Origin: Sipunculus nudus | Lineage: Eukaryota > Annelida > Sipuncula > Golfingiida > Sipunculidae | Reading direction: 5' to 3' | DNA: 64,000 nucleotides | NCBI GenBank assembly: GCA_026874595.1 | Contig: CM049308.1 | Span: 769,001-833,000 of the forward strand | Part shown: positions 1 to 11,890 of the stretch, piece by piece | Layout of the letters: the number at the start of each line of letters is the position of its first letter | Numbering within the stretch: position 1 is the stretch's first letter | Translations under genes and position numbers: made by a program | Notes under the pieces: generated by a model | The model's input: only the letters and a program-made list of their open reading frames with translations | The model's database searches: none | What the model was told of the DNA's origin: nothing

Positions 1-424
1 GGAAAGATAATGGTCAGGATTATATTCTGATAATAATACCGATGGTGTCAGCCTCAGAATCCCAATATTATTTACTATAATGACCCTGGAGCGGAGGACT
101 GGTCCTTGGAACGAACTAAACCTGGTAGGCCCCACATGGCCCTTGCATGGCAATATGCCTTCTCAAACGGGGACCCAGCGGGTCACTCCCTGTCTTGTGA
201 GGCACAGCTGCTTTACCTGGAATCTTCTAACTGAACATAAAAAAAAATCACCAGGGAAACCTGAAATTAGGTCACAGCGAACCCCAAGATAATTAAGAAT
301 TTCATACAGGACCTCCAGTATCTCGATATTAATGAAAGAAATGCCATGATTCTTGCACAGCTTATTGATTATAGTCTTCAATCAGGCGAATTATAGTTAA
401 TCATCTGAAGGATTTCTTGTGAAC
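1..424 (+). repeat. Fragment of a dispersed repeat; otherwise no gene
   Basis: No coding signal is supported here. The stretch around 230-290, an A-run followed by CCTGAAATTAGGTCAC, closely matches 11205-11250 in the same orientation, so both belong to one dispersed family. The first 200 bases show nothing recognisable. The short open frames on both strands have no exon-like borders. Confidence 0.5.
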
Positions 425-1030
425 TGTATTGCATATTTTCCATAATGTTGACCTTGACCATGATATACAAGGTCAAATCTTCCATCTTATAGTTCATACT
501 TTCAGATTTCCTGTGAATGTGATTACGTTGGAAGTATTGCATAATTTTACAAACCTGTTGTTTCTGCCATGTTCTAAAATGAATTTAAAACTGGTGACCT
601 TTACCTTGATCTTCATGTTAAAATCCGTGAAATTTTAGGACAATTGTGACTTGTATAATATTGAAACACTACATGTTTTTTTCTTCAAATATAACACATC
701 CTGTTGTTGCTGCCATATTCTCGGAAGATAATAGAAACTGGAGAGCTCAATCTTGATCTTCAAGGTCAAATCTGCTGAAATCTAGTATAATTGTTAAACC
801 CTACCTATAACTTGTGAAGTCCTGAAGATTTTCCCCTCAACTTTAGCACAAAATTTGTTACTGCAATGTTCTTTGATAAGATGAAAACTGGTGACCTTAA
901 CCTTGATTTACAAGGCCGTGTTGAGCAGGAGAGTCCTAGGTCTAACGATTACGATTTGTGCTTGCTCTCGGTCGGAAGGAGAAAGGACAAAAACCCATCG
1001 CTATAGCTCAGCATGACTGATAATCAGCTG
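425..1030 (-). repeat. AAGGTCA-rich ~140-bp repeat units with dispersed-repeat terminus
   Basis: About three and a half diverged units of roughly 140 bp each carry a GACCTTGACCTTGAT-type block and CAAGGTCAAATC. The end at about 950-1025 (ACCCATCGCTATAGC and flanks) is the reverse complement of 11040-11110. This stretch is therefore the same dispersed family as the element at 11.0-11.9 kb, in opposite orientation. No gene is seen. Confidence 0.65.
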
Positions 1031-1224
1031 AGACAAAAAAAAATAATTGAAAAAATATACCTACACGCTATCTTACATGCCTTTATAATATTTCAAACGT
1101 ATTTTTTGCTTATTACTAGAGCACGAACCAAGAGAATAAATTAAAACTTGCCAGCCTTATAACCTGTCGCCCCAAAACATATGCACATGCACAACTAAAG
1201 TATGCATATATGCCTCACTCCTAG

Positions 1225-1866
1225 ACGGTAAACCATGCCATCCTCCTCTAGTTTTCCTCAGCGGTAAACCATGCCTCCCCCTACTGTTTTCCTGGACGGT
1301 AAACCATGCCTCCCCCTACTGTTTTCCTGGACGGTAAACCATGCCTTCCTCCTACTTTTTTTCTGGACGGTAAACCATGCCTTCCTCCTACTTTTTTTCT
1401 GGACGGTAAACCATGCCTTCCTCCTACTTTTTTTCTGGACGGTAAACCATGACTTCCTCCTACTTTTTTTTCTGGACGGTAAACCATGCCTTCCTCCTAC
1501 TTTTTTTCTGGACGGTAAACCATGCCTCCCTCCTCTAGTTTTCCTCAGCGGTAAACCATGCCTCCCCCTACTGTTTTCCTGGACGGTAAACCATGCCTCC
1601 CCCTACTGTTTTCCTGGACGGTAAACCTCCCTCCTACTGTTTTTCTTGGAATGTTAACCATGTCTCCCCCTACATTTCTTCCTGGACGGTAAACCATGCC
1701 TCCCCCTACTGTTTTTCCTTGACGGTAAAACATGCCTCCCTCCTATTTTTTCTTCCTGGAGTGTAAACCATGCCACCCCTACAGTTTTTTCCTGGACGAT
1801 AAACCATGCCTCCCCAACTGTTTTTTCTGGACAGTAAACCATGCCTCCCTCCTACTGTTTTCCTGT
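1225..1866. repeat. Minisatellite, ~35-bp unit
   Basis: About 18 head-to-tail copies of a unit built on GGACGGTAAACCATGCCT followed by a pyrimidine-rich stretch (CCCCCTACTGTTTTC and variants). Unit length drifts between 34 and 37 bp because the T-run varies. It produces short open frames on both strands that are not genes. Confidence 0.93.
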
Positions 1867-2369
1867 ATAACAGTGGTAATGATTTGGAACATGAACACGG
1901 AGAAAAGTCGGTTCACTACGAATGGGAATCGAACCCATGACCAATAGCTGGTCGTCTGTTCCCATGTTAATGACTTGAATTTCAATGTATTTCGATGTTA
2001 TATCGATGTATTTTGGTGGTCATCACATCCCACGAAAAGATTTGTAAAAGGGCAGAATGAATATTTAAGTATATTCCAATGAGCGATGTCCATTTGAGTA
2101 TGGAATTCTTTTACATTGGAGTTTAAAAAGTTCCAGTCAATAGAGGAATTAACCATGGAAATATTTAACTACAAGGAAACTAAGAACACACAGCAACTCA
2201 AGGCAGACGCTACGTCCCCTGTCCGAAGAACCAGATGACTGTAAATTAAAAAACAGGTTCTTCTAAGAAAGATATTAATCTAATTTAATGTCAAGGTGTG
2301 TGTGATGTTTCAGAATTAGAGCATAATTGCCAAAGTTCAATAAACAACCATAGGTGGCATTCACCAGTT
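1867..2369. other. Gene-free spacer with a tRNA T-arm-like remnant
   Basis: On the minus strand at about 1922-1944, a sequence resembling a tRNA T-arm (ATGGG, loop TTCGATT, CCCAT) contains a B-box-like core. No matching D-arm, anticodon arm or acceptor stem can be folded around it, so at most it is a tRNA-derived SINE remnant. The rest is anonymous. Confidence 0.3.
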
Positions 2370-4240
2370 GCTCAATGTTTCACATATCATCTACAGTACT
2401 GGCCTCAATTGCAACAACACTGACGAATTGCTCATTACTCTGTCACTCATCATCTATAGTGCTGGCCTACATAACCACAACAGTAACGAATTCCTCATTA
2501 CTCTATCACTTTTTATATACATTACTGGTCTACATTACCACAACACAAATGAATTGTTCATTACTCTATCACATCTCATCTCCAGTACTGGCCTACATAA
2601 CCACAACACTAACGAATTCCTCATTACTCTATCACTTTTTATATACAGTACTGGTCTACATAACCACAACACAAATAAATTGTTCATTACTCTATCACAT
2701 CTCATCTCCAGTACTGGCCTACATAACCACAACACTAACGAATTCCTCATTACTCGATCACTTTTTTATATACATTACTGGTCTACATTACCACAACTCA
2801 AATGAATTGTTCATTACTCTATCACATCTCATCTCCAGTACTGGCCTACATAACCACAACACTAACGAATTCCTCATTGCTCTATCACTTTTTATATACA
2901 TAACTGGTCTACATTACCACAACACAAATGAATTGTTCATTACTCTATCACATCTCATCTCCAGTACTGGCTTCATTACCTAAATACTAACGAATTCCTC
3001 ATTACTCTATCAATTTTTATATACATTACTGGTCTACATTACCACAACTCAAATGAATTGTTCATTACCCTATCACATCTCATCTCCAGTACTTGCCTAC
3101 ATAACCATAACACTAACGAATTCCTCATTACTCTACCACTTTTTATATACATTACTGGTCTACATTACCACAACACAAATGAATTGTTCATTACTCTATC
3201 ACATCTCATCTCCAGTACTGGCCTACATAACCACAACACTAACGAATTCGTCATTACTCTACCACTTTTTATATACATTACTGGTCTACATTACCACAAC
3301 AAAAATGAATTGTTCATTACTCTATCACATCTCATCTCCAGTACTGGCCTACATAACCACAACACTAATGAATTCCTCATTACTCCATCACTTTTTATAT
3401 ACATTACTGGTCTACATTACCACAACACAAATGAATTGTTCATTACTCTATCACATCTCATCTCCAGTACTGGCCTACATAACCACAACACTAAAGAATT
3501 CCTCATTCCTCTATCACTTTTTATATACATTACTGGTCTACATTACCACAACACAAATGAATTGTTCATTACTCTATCACATCTCATCTCCAGTACTGGT
3601 CTACATAACCACAACACTAACGAATTCCTCATTACTCTATCACTTTTTATATACATTACTGGTCTACATTACAACAACTCAAATGAATTGTTCATTACTC
3701 TATCACATCTCATCTCCAGTACTGGCCTACATAACCACAACACTAACGAATTCCTCTTTACTCTATCACTTTTTATATACATTACTGGTCTACATTTCCA
3801 CAACACAAATAAATTGTTCATTATTCTATCACATCTCATCTCCAGTACTGGTCTACATAACCACAACACTAACGAATTCCTCATTACTCCATCACTTTTT
3901 ATATACATTACTGGTCTACATTACCACAACACAAATGAATTGTTCATTAATCTATCACATCTCATCTCCAGTACTGGTCTACATAACCACAACACTAACG
4001 AATTCCTCATTACTCCATCACTTTTTATATACATTACTGGTCTACATTACCACAACACAAATGAATTGTTCATTAATCTATCACATCTCATCTCCAGTAC
4101 TGGCCTACATTACCACAACACTAAAGAATTCCTCATTCCTCTATCACTTATCGTCTACAGTACTGGCCTACATAACCACAACACGGACGTATTGCTCATT
4201 ACTCTATCACTTTTAATCTTCAGTACTGGCCTACATTACA
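2370..4240. repeat. Satellite of 63-bp monomers in 126-bp dimers
   Basis: About 30 monomers of 63 bp. In the core (about 2510-4140) two types alternate strictly: A with ATCTCATCTCCAGTACTGG and B with TTTTTATATACATTACTGG. The homogenised unit is therefore a 126-bp dimer. Outer monomers at both ends are more diverged and do not follow the A/B order. Both lengths are multiples of three, so stop-free frames of several hundred codons run through the array with 42-residue periodicity. These are by-products, not genes. Confidence 0.95.
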
Positions 4241-4914
4241 ATGAGAGAACCCCAGCAGACGAAAGAAGACGACGCTCATCTTGTACAAGCCAAGGTGATG
4301 ACACAAGAGGACAAACCGGTCAGTTTATGTCAGCTCTCCAATATAATATCACCTATATTAACACCAGACGAACAGAGACTGTAGAACCGCGTCTCGCTTG
4401 TGGCGCCATCTGGGAAGTGAAGAGTGAGCTACTATTTGATACAGCTTCAAGGCCCGTCCATACCGAACGCTGCGCTGCAAGAAAATATTGAGTACATTCA
4501 AATACACTGGAGTGTCCACACCAATCACTGCAAAGCAAAGATGAAAAAGCGCCGCAAAATTGTTTATAAGGTTAAGTATTTGCAGCGCAGGTTTCGGTAT
4601 GGCCGAGCCTTTACTTTGTGAATTTCTTAATCTGGATTCAGGAGGCGAATCTTTTTGTATAGACCCACCTTGTTTCAAATTTTAAAGAGAAATATTCACC
4701 TTCATTGTATGTGAAATAAATAAGAAAAATAGTGTTTTCTCCTAAAACATATTGTGGTATCTGCCAATATTTCAATCTAAAACCGTTTGCTTATTCCTGC
4801 ACAGAGGTGGGAAAAAAGCTTGCACGCACACCAACTGGTAGCCGAACGACCCGATTTCACATATCAAGATTTTTAAACTACCAACTGGTGTTTCTTCTGT
4901 TTTTCTCCGTACAG
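4241..4914. other. Gene-free spacer between two satellites
   Basis: Anonymous sequence. An imperfect inverted similarity of about 20 bp (CCGTCCATACCGAACGC near 4456 and a GGTTTCGGTATGGC stretch near 4590) hints at a small fold-back. Open frames are shorter than about 110 codons and lack recognisable domains or splice context. Confidence 0.4.
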
Positions 4915-6215
4915 GTTACTTCTCCTTATTCAGGAATCGTCGCGCATGATCGGGCATCTGGTCATGTAAACAGATACCCATAACCCAAACCCTAACCTTA
5001 TTTCCCCTTGTTTAGGAATCGTCGTTCATACGAAGAATGGGTATCTGGTCATGCCATCTTCTTATGGTAAACAGATACCCATAACCCTAACCCTATAACC
5101 TCACTTCACCTTGTTTAGGAATCGTCGTTCATACGAAGAATGGGTATCTGGTCATGCCATCTTCTTATGGTAAACAGATACCCATAACCCTAACCCTATA
5201 ACCTTACTTCCCCTTGTTTAGGAATCGTCGTTCATACGAAGAATGGGCATCTGGTCATGCCATCTTCTTATGGTAAACAGATACCCATAACCCTAACCCT
5301 ATAACCTCACTTCACCTTGTTTAGGAATCGTCGTTCATACGAAGAATGGGCATCTGGTCATGCCATCTTCTTATGGTAAACAGATACCCATAACCCTAGC
5401 CCTATAACCTTACTTCCCCTTGTTTAGGAATCGTCGTTCATACGAAGAATGGGCATCTGGTCATGCCATCTTCTTATGGTAAACAGATACCCATAACCCT
5501 AACCCTATAACCTCACTTCACCTTGTTTAGACATCGTCGTTCATACGAAGAATGGGCATCTGGTCATGCCATCTTCTTATGGTAAACAGATACCCATAAC
5601 CCTAATCCTATAACCTTACTTCCCCTTGTTTAGGAATCGTCGTTCATACGAAGAATGGGCATCTGGTCATGCCATCTTCTTATGGTAAACAGATACCCAT
5701 AACTCAACCCTATAACCTCACTTCACCTTGTTTAGGAATCGTCGTTCATACGAAGAATGGGCATCTGGTCATGCAATCTTCTTATGGTAAACAGATACCC
5801 ATAACCCTAACCCTATAACCTTACTTCCCCTTGTTTAGGAATCGTCGTTCATACGAAGAATGGGTATCTGGTCATGCCATCTTCTTATGGTAAACAGATA
5901 CCCATAACCCAAACCCTAACCTTATTTCCCCTTGTTTAGTAATCGTCGCGCATACGAAAGAATGGGTATCTGGTAATCCAGTCTTCTTATGGTAAACAGA
6001 TACCCATAACCCTAATCCTAAACCTAACCCAAACCTTACAACTCCTTGTTTAGGGATCCTCGCGCAGACGGAAGATGGGGTATCTGGTAATCAAATTTTT
6101 TTTATAGTAAACAGATACCCAAAACCCTTACACTAACCCCCTTGTTTAGGAATCGTCTTTCATCCGAAAGAATGTGTATCTTTTCATGCAATTTTCTTAT
6201 GGTAAACAGATACCC
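4915..6215. repeat. 103-bp satellite (206-bp dimer) with telomere-like CCCTAA motifs
   Basis: About 12 copies of a 103-bp unit starting TTTAGGAATCGTCGTTCATA and carrying CATAACCCTAACCCTATAAC. From about 5090 to 5830 the units alternate between CCTCACTTCACC and CCTTACTTCCCC, so the higher-order unit is a 206-bp dimer. The AACCCTAACCCTA core resembles the animal telomere repeat (TTAGGG on the other strand), but only about two hexamers occur per unit. Copies after 5930 decay progressively. Confidence 0.95.
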
Positions 6216-8869
6216 ACACACAACTATAACGCATAAAAAGGTTTTGTTAGGAATCCTTTGTATTCAGGTGATGACGTGAGATAATGCACATATAACTGTA
6301 TCTTTATTACATGGAAACGTGCTGTAGTTTTTGAGTTTTCAGGTCCGGACATGCATACGCATATTCTCTAAGGCAGATAGACAAACTTTATAGCAATATA
6401 TCTTAGCACTCTCCGAAAATGTATTTTTACTATTACATCATCTTCATATCCAGGAGCACAGAATCGCCACGCGAAGAATTGGAGATTTAAATTATTAATA
6501 TATAGCTAAAATTAACTTTACTCATTGGCTCTCTGGAGCAGCGTCCCGTTTTAAAGTATTGCAGTTAAATGAATTTTCTCGCCCTTAGGGTCATAGGTGT
6601 CTGTGTTTGTTAGACTGGCCTAGTCGATGTAATGGTTAAAACATAATTCCTCCCACTAACGAGTCATCCAACTTTGCTGTGTCGCAAAGCTTAGCTTAGA
6701 ACAGATACTCCCACCTCACGGCAAATTGTATAACTAAAGTACGGTTCTCTGGCCGACTATTCATCGACTGGTAAACACCAGTGATTATGGAACGGTCAGC
6801 GCCACACATCAACCCTCGCTGAACTTAGGTCTTTCCCAGTGACGTCATCAGGGTACTAATATTCCCATTAAATCAGTCTTAAGGGGAAACTTGACACTTT
6901 ACTGTCGCCCCTGCTGATGACACTGCAAACTAGACATTTTTGGTTTAATTACACTATCAGGAGGCTACATATTTTGCCGTTTGTGATATTTGTTTTCATG
7001 AAAACGTCATCGCTTCAGGGCATCATTTGAGAAAAGTGGGAACCAGTCTTTTCGTCACCACAGTCATTTCGTCACCACAGGAAATTGGTGACGAAGTGAC
7101 TGTCAGGATACATCAGGCTGGACTTGATCTGGCACGTTCTTAAAATCAGCAATACAGTAACTAGGATAAACAATAATTGTAGGAATGCTCAGTGTAACAG
7201 CTTATTTAATTATTTTTTAAACAGTCCCAAATTTTAACATAGAAATTTTCAAACAGAATATCACCAGAAGAGGCTCAAGTGCAGAAATATACCAACGGCT
7301 ATCTTGTCAACTGTCAGTTTTGACCGTAGTTGCAAGTATATGACCAAAAGGAGCATTAATATCAACATATGATTGTGAGTGACACTGATGGTGTAATTTT
7401 GAAGAGATAATTAGTTTATATCGATAATATTTTTGGTGCTGATATTCATATTTATTTTTATATGGGCATCTTAGAAGCTGATCATATATTGTTGACGCCA
7501 GAAGCCATTTATGTGTGGACTTGCTCTCCGTCTCACATCCACCAGCGCCACCTATGGGGGATTTTCTAAACTAATAACGTCCAAAATTTTAATATTTTTG
7601 CATAATATTTAAAAATTTAACCCATTGACATACACATTTTTATCTTTAAATAAGATTGATATTTAATTCTGCATGTTTATTAAGAATATTATGAAAAATA
7701 CATCGGTCAGTTTCTAAAATATGTAACATTTTCAACTTCATATACTGCAAAAATAAGAACATTGACCCCCAAATTTTAATTCATAATTTTACTAAGTATG
7801 CCTTGTAGATACTATGTGCAAAATGTCTTAGAAATTCCATTGGTAGTTTAAAATGTCATGTTCCCCCTTAATAGTTTTAGGCCGTCGCTTATGTTACGTT
7901 CGGCGAGTCTTTAAAACACTATGATCTCAGCATCAGTGTGAGCGTTTAGCGGATCACTACTCTTCGAAGTGGGCCTTACAAACTCTGGCTCAGCCATTCA
8001 GCGTGAGATATTCAGGTGCACATGCGACGTGCCAGTCAAAATGTACCGGCTGACTGAAACGATCACGATTGGCAATTTGGCAGTTTATACACGGGTTAAC
8101 ATAAATGCTGCCAGCTGCTCCTGTCATCTCGGTAGAGGGAATTTTACTGGACCTGTCGGTACAAGATTGTTGCGACATTGTCTACAATATGCACTTCATT
8201 TGGTCCATGGACCGTTATAATCGTTCAGCAGAGATAGGACATCGGACACGAAGGTCCATGTGTGGACTACCTGAGTATATGATTTCAGTGCGAATATTAC
8301 CAAGCGGGTCGAGCTGTAGGACCACTTTTGGCGCTCCCATAGCAACGATGCCACTCACATGAGGCGTCACGGCCTGATATGCAAATGTCCTCACAGAGCC
8401 TTGTGACGCCTTAATATGCAGAAATCAGGGAATCACCAAACGGACTTTAAAGGGATTTAGTGATAAGAGCTGGCACTGAGTTAAGTCTGTCGGTACAAGA
8501 AATCACGTTTTATTTTAAGCATTTTGTTAGTTAACGCAATTACTAAAGCCCAGGCAGGGCTGGTGTTTGTATGATGTCTGTCACTAAACCTCCCAGTATT
8601 TTTTCACTTTAAAAGTTACTGTTTTCATTCACTTTTAACTGTTTTTATGAAAATATTTAATTTCTGTACAATCTCTTCCTATAATTTGTGGATTTGGGCG
8701 CGGTCAGAAATAGCGTTATTCGGCTATAAACTTTCCCTTTACACGTCCCCTTGCCTAAAATCTCTCTCCGCATATAGATTCGCGCCTGGGCGCTATATTT
8801 TTAGTACTTTCTTGTCACAACATTGCGCCCTTATCAAACCCTGACAGGTTTATTTCCACACTTTATCGA
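6216..8869. other. Gene-free region
   Basis: No supported gene in 2.6 kb. Open frames around 7969-8362 overlap each other on both strands without domain or exon signals. The only structure noticed is a hairpin at 7061-7102. The sequence is AT-rich from about 7380 to 7860. Confidence 0.5.
7061..7102. other. Short perfect-like hairpin
   Basis: The 16-base arm CAGTCATTTCGTCACC pairs with GGTGACGAAGTGACTG across a 10-base loop, with one G-T wobble. The motif TTTCGTCACCACA also occurs just upstream as a direct repeat. No function is assigned. Confidence 0.55.
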
Positions 8870-9010
8870 AACTGCCTATTGGGGGCTGCTATTTGGCGTG
8901 CACACCACTAAAACCGGATGTCACGGGTTGCATGTCGACATTATGGGTATACTGCCCATGGGGGCTGCTATTTGGCGTACACACATAAAACCGTATGTCA
9001 CGGGTTGCAT
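8868..9010. repeat. 76-bp minisatellite, left part (split by an insertion)
   Basis: About two copies of a 76-bp unit with ATGTCGACATTATGGGTATA and GGGGGCTGCTATTTGGCGT. The array stops abruptly at the GCAT of the unit, at the border of the 9011-9879 insertion, and resumes in register at 9880. Confidence 0.9.
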
Positions 9011-9879
9011 TGTAATATTCCCTAAGGAGAATATTCAAAGGTATCATATATTAATAATTGTATTCGATGTATGTAATTTGTAATGATATACACAATATCA
9101 GAAATAAGAATATTCATTGAAGATTATATTTGCTATGTATCCAGTAATTATTGTAATAACATTATTTCATATATTCATGAACATTCTGATATCATTTATA
9201 TTTATGTTAGCATCTCCTATATGTATATCAAGTAGAATAGATATGGGCAGTAATCTTGCGTATTCCCCTAGAAGCAATGAATGCCGCTCGGTTCCCTAAA
9301 ATGTAAAACCAATTGTGTATAAATGTATATAGCCATGGATTACTAAAAGCTTAAATTTGTATTGTTATTGAACAATTGTATGTACAGCTGCCAAAGCTTA
9401 GTCGGGACTCTGTGTATGTTTAATTATAAGCCTCAATGAGCAATTCATTCAATCTGCCAGGTACTGGCATCCGGATTACGCAATTACGTTGACAGTTTCC
9501 TAAATGTGTGAGTTCCCCCCGCCGGGCCGCCTGGTACTTCCTTGTGATGTTAATTGAACCACGTAAGTGACACGGCCCGCAGGGGTGGCACCTCCTAGAT
9601 TACTTGTTGGATTGATAATTGATTATAATTGTTCTGATGATTATTCATGTATCCTTGGTCTAAGGTTTGATTGGTTGAAATATATTGTTAGATTCTAGTT
9701 AGACGAAAAATCACGACCGGGCGGCAGAGTAGGACCGAGAGCCGAACTGAGCGCAAGCCAGTTCTCTTGGGTTTATCACTCTTGTATTATAAAGTTGTCA
9801 TTACTTGGAATAAATTAGACACGGCTTCACTCTAACTGGAGTTGTCTGTGTGTGTGTTCCTTGAGTGTGCATCTCTACA
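9011..9879 (+). mobile_element. Solo-LTR-like insertion with 4-bp target duplication
   Basis: An 869-bp segment interrupts the 76-bp array exactly between two copies of GCAT (9007-9010 and 9880-9883), which occurs once in intact units. It begins TGTAATATTCC and ends CATCTCTACA, the 5'-TG...CA-3' termini of long terminal repeats. A canonical AATAAA lies about 70 bases before the 3' end, as expected for an R/U5 boundary region in this orientation. No internal retroviral-type coding region is present, which fits a solo LTR left after LTR-LTR recombination in a Gypsy- or BEL-like element. The family is not identified. Confidence 0.75.
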
Positions 9880-10210
9880 GCATGTCGACATTATGGGTAT
9901 ACTGCCTATGGGGGCTGCTATTTGGCGTACACACTAAAACCGGATGTCACGGGTTGTATGTCGACATTATGGGTATACTGCCTATGGGGGCTGCTATTTA
10001 GCGTACACACTAAAACCGGATGTCACGGATTGTATGTCGACATCATGGGTATACTGCCTATGGGGGCTGCAATTTGGCGTACACACTAAAACCGGATGTC
10101 ACGGGTTGCATGTCGATATTATGGGTATACTGCCTATGGGGGCTGCCATATGGCGTACACACTAAAACCGGATGTCACGGGTTGCATGTCGACATTATGG
10201 GTATACTGCT
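9880..10210. repeat. 76-bp minisatellite, right part
   Basis: About four and a half further copies of the 76-bp unit, with a few substitutions per copy. The unit contains a SalI-like GTCGAC and ACACACTAAAACCGGATGTC. It continues the array that the insertion at 9011 splits. Confidence 0.92.
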
Positions 10211-11034
10211 TGTAATTATAAGGATTATTACCATAAATATAATTTTTTTATTTATTCATCTATATATTTACTTCATCTTCCTAGGTAGCCTCAATCATAA
10301 TATTCTATTTACATAAAAGCCCTGTAATAAAAGGGGATCATTTAACTAAATAAGCAGTAAACGTACATAAACACGAGTAAAAGCACAGTAACTTAAACAC
10401 CACTCAACTGAGGTACAAATACCAATTACATAGTAACGTAAACACTGCTCAACAGAGGTACAAATACCAATTACATAGTGTTAACATATCAAGAAATGCA
10501 GCAGAGGTGCCTTTTTTACCAATACGATTTTTTTTAAAACATATAGATAAAACCAGCATAATGTAAAGTAGATACATAGATGTCTAGGCACAATGTGCTG
10601 AATCACGGAAACGGTTAAATGAAATGATGCATAGTTATTCTTCTTAAAAGTGCCCGTCCATATACCTCTTGAAAAAAAAATTATGTGATTTCTTGTATCC
10701 TCTGTTTATATATTAATGATCTTAGGGTTATTCTGGTCATGAAACGTTCTTATAACGCCTCTTCGAAGGATGTATGAACTTGTTTATCAACAACATGTTT
10801 ATAAATACAGCAATGTTGACAAACAGGAAAAACATGTAATCTAAGTTGAAAGTTGCATATATGTGGAGGTAGAAAAGCTCTTGTTGAAAAACGCCATTTG
10901 CAAAGCTCTGGCTTATCTGACTTGCCGCCAGATGCCTTTGTTGAATTTGTTTTGATTATTTTGGCATATAATAAATACGTTGATATAAACAAAACAAGCA
11001 GCTTGTATGCAGTGATATCCAAATTTTCTGGCCT
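10211..11034. other. Gene-free spacer with a two-copy 45-bp repeat
   Basis: A 45-bp unit ending AGGTACAAATACCAATTACAT is present twice in tandem at about 10387-10476. Otherwise anonymous, AT-rich sequence. Open frames on both strands at 10750-11164 have no recognised domain. Confidence 0.5.
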
Positions 11035-11890
11035 ATTTTTTAGCTCAGCTGACTTTCAGTCATGCTGGGCTATAGCGATGGGTCTTTGTCCGTCGTCCTT
11101 CCGTCTGTCCGTCCGTCCGGCCGGCCGTCCGTCCGTCCGTCCGTTAGCAGGGCACAAATCGTAACCGTAGGGGCTAGGGCCATGAACCCTATGCAGTCTT
11201 AGAGGTTCTAAAAAAATCTCCTTGCAAACCTGAAATTAGGTCACTCCGACCTATATTCTCGAAGTTATGGGGTGTGTTTGCACCCCCCAGAAATAATTCT
11301 TTTAGCCAAAATTTTCATCCCAAACCTTTCATCTTTCACACACAGCTCACCTACCAACAGGGGAAGAACCATAATTATTTTGAGGTCACAAGGTCAAAGG
11401 TCAAGGTCACAGAACCAACTTCTTTGAAAAGCCTGTGGATGCATTTTAAGCCAAACCTTTGATCCCAATTCTTTGATCTTTCACATATAGCTCACCTACT
11501 AAGTGGGAGAAGAATCCTAAATATGTTGAGGTACAAGGTCAAAGGTCAGGGTCACAGGATCCACTTCTTTGAAAAGGTTGTGGACACATTTCAAGCTAGA
11601 CCTTTAATTTCAAACCTTTCAGCACTGATATCGCTTCTCTGCCAACAGGGGAAAAGACCTGTTGATTTTGAGGTCAAAGGTCAAGTTCACAGCACCCTCT
11701 TCTTGCGTGGAGTCATTTTCAGGCAAACTTTTCAATCTATACTTTCCATCTGTCATATATGGCTTACCTACCAATAGAGGAAGAAGCCTATTGATATTGA
11801 GTTCAAAAGGTCAAAGGTCAATGTCACAATATTGTTCTAAATGCTTGTGAACATATTTCAAGTGAAACTGTTCAAATCAAACCTTCAGTC
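11035..11890 (+). repeat. Dispersed repeat: conserved head, CGTC run, then AGGTCA-rich units
   Basis: The head at 11035-11095 (GGGCTATAGCGATGGGTC) is shared in inverse orientation with about 950-1025. It is followed by a CGTC/CGGC tetranucleotide run at about 11097-11144 and a segment shared with 230-290. Then come about four diverged units of roughly 135 bp, each with an AAGGTCAAAGGTCA core at about 11390, 11535, 11670 and 11805. This looks like a non-autonomous dispersed element or satellite-bearing repeat. It has no coding capacity. Confidence 0.7.

Noticed and set aside
1919-1965. tRNA gene on the minus strand
   Set aside because: Only a T-arm-like stem-loop is present; no acceptor, D-arm or anticodon stem can be formed.
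2354-4491. Long open frames (387 and 477 codons) as repeat-protein genes
   Set aside because: They lie inside the 63/126-bp satellite. Two frames are open at once because the unit is a multiple of three, and neither has an independent start, domain or splice context.
4915-6215. True telomere or chromosome end
   Set aside because: Telomere-like hexamers occur only about twice per 103-bp unit, and unique genes and repeats continue on both sides.
11390-11830. Functional nuclear-receptor enhancer of a neighbouring gene
   Set aside because: The AGGTCA motifs belong to a dispersed repeat present elsewhere in the window, and no nearby gene start is known. Kept only as an observation.
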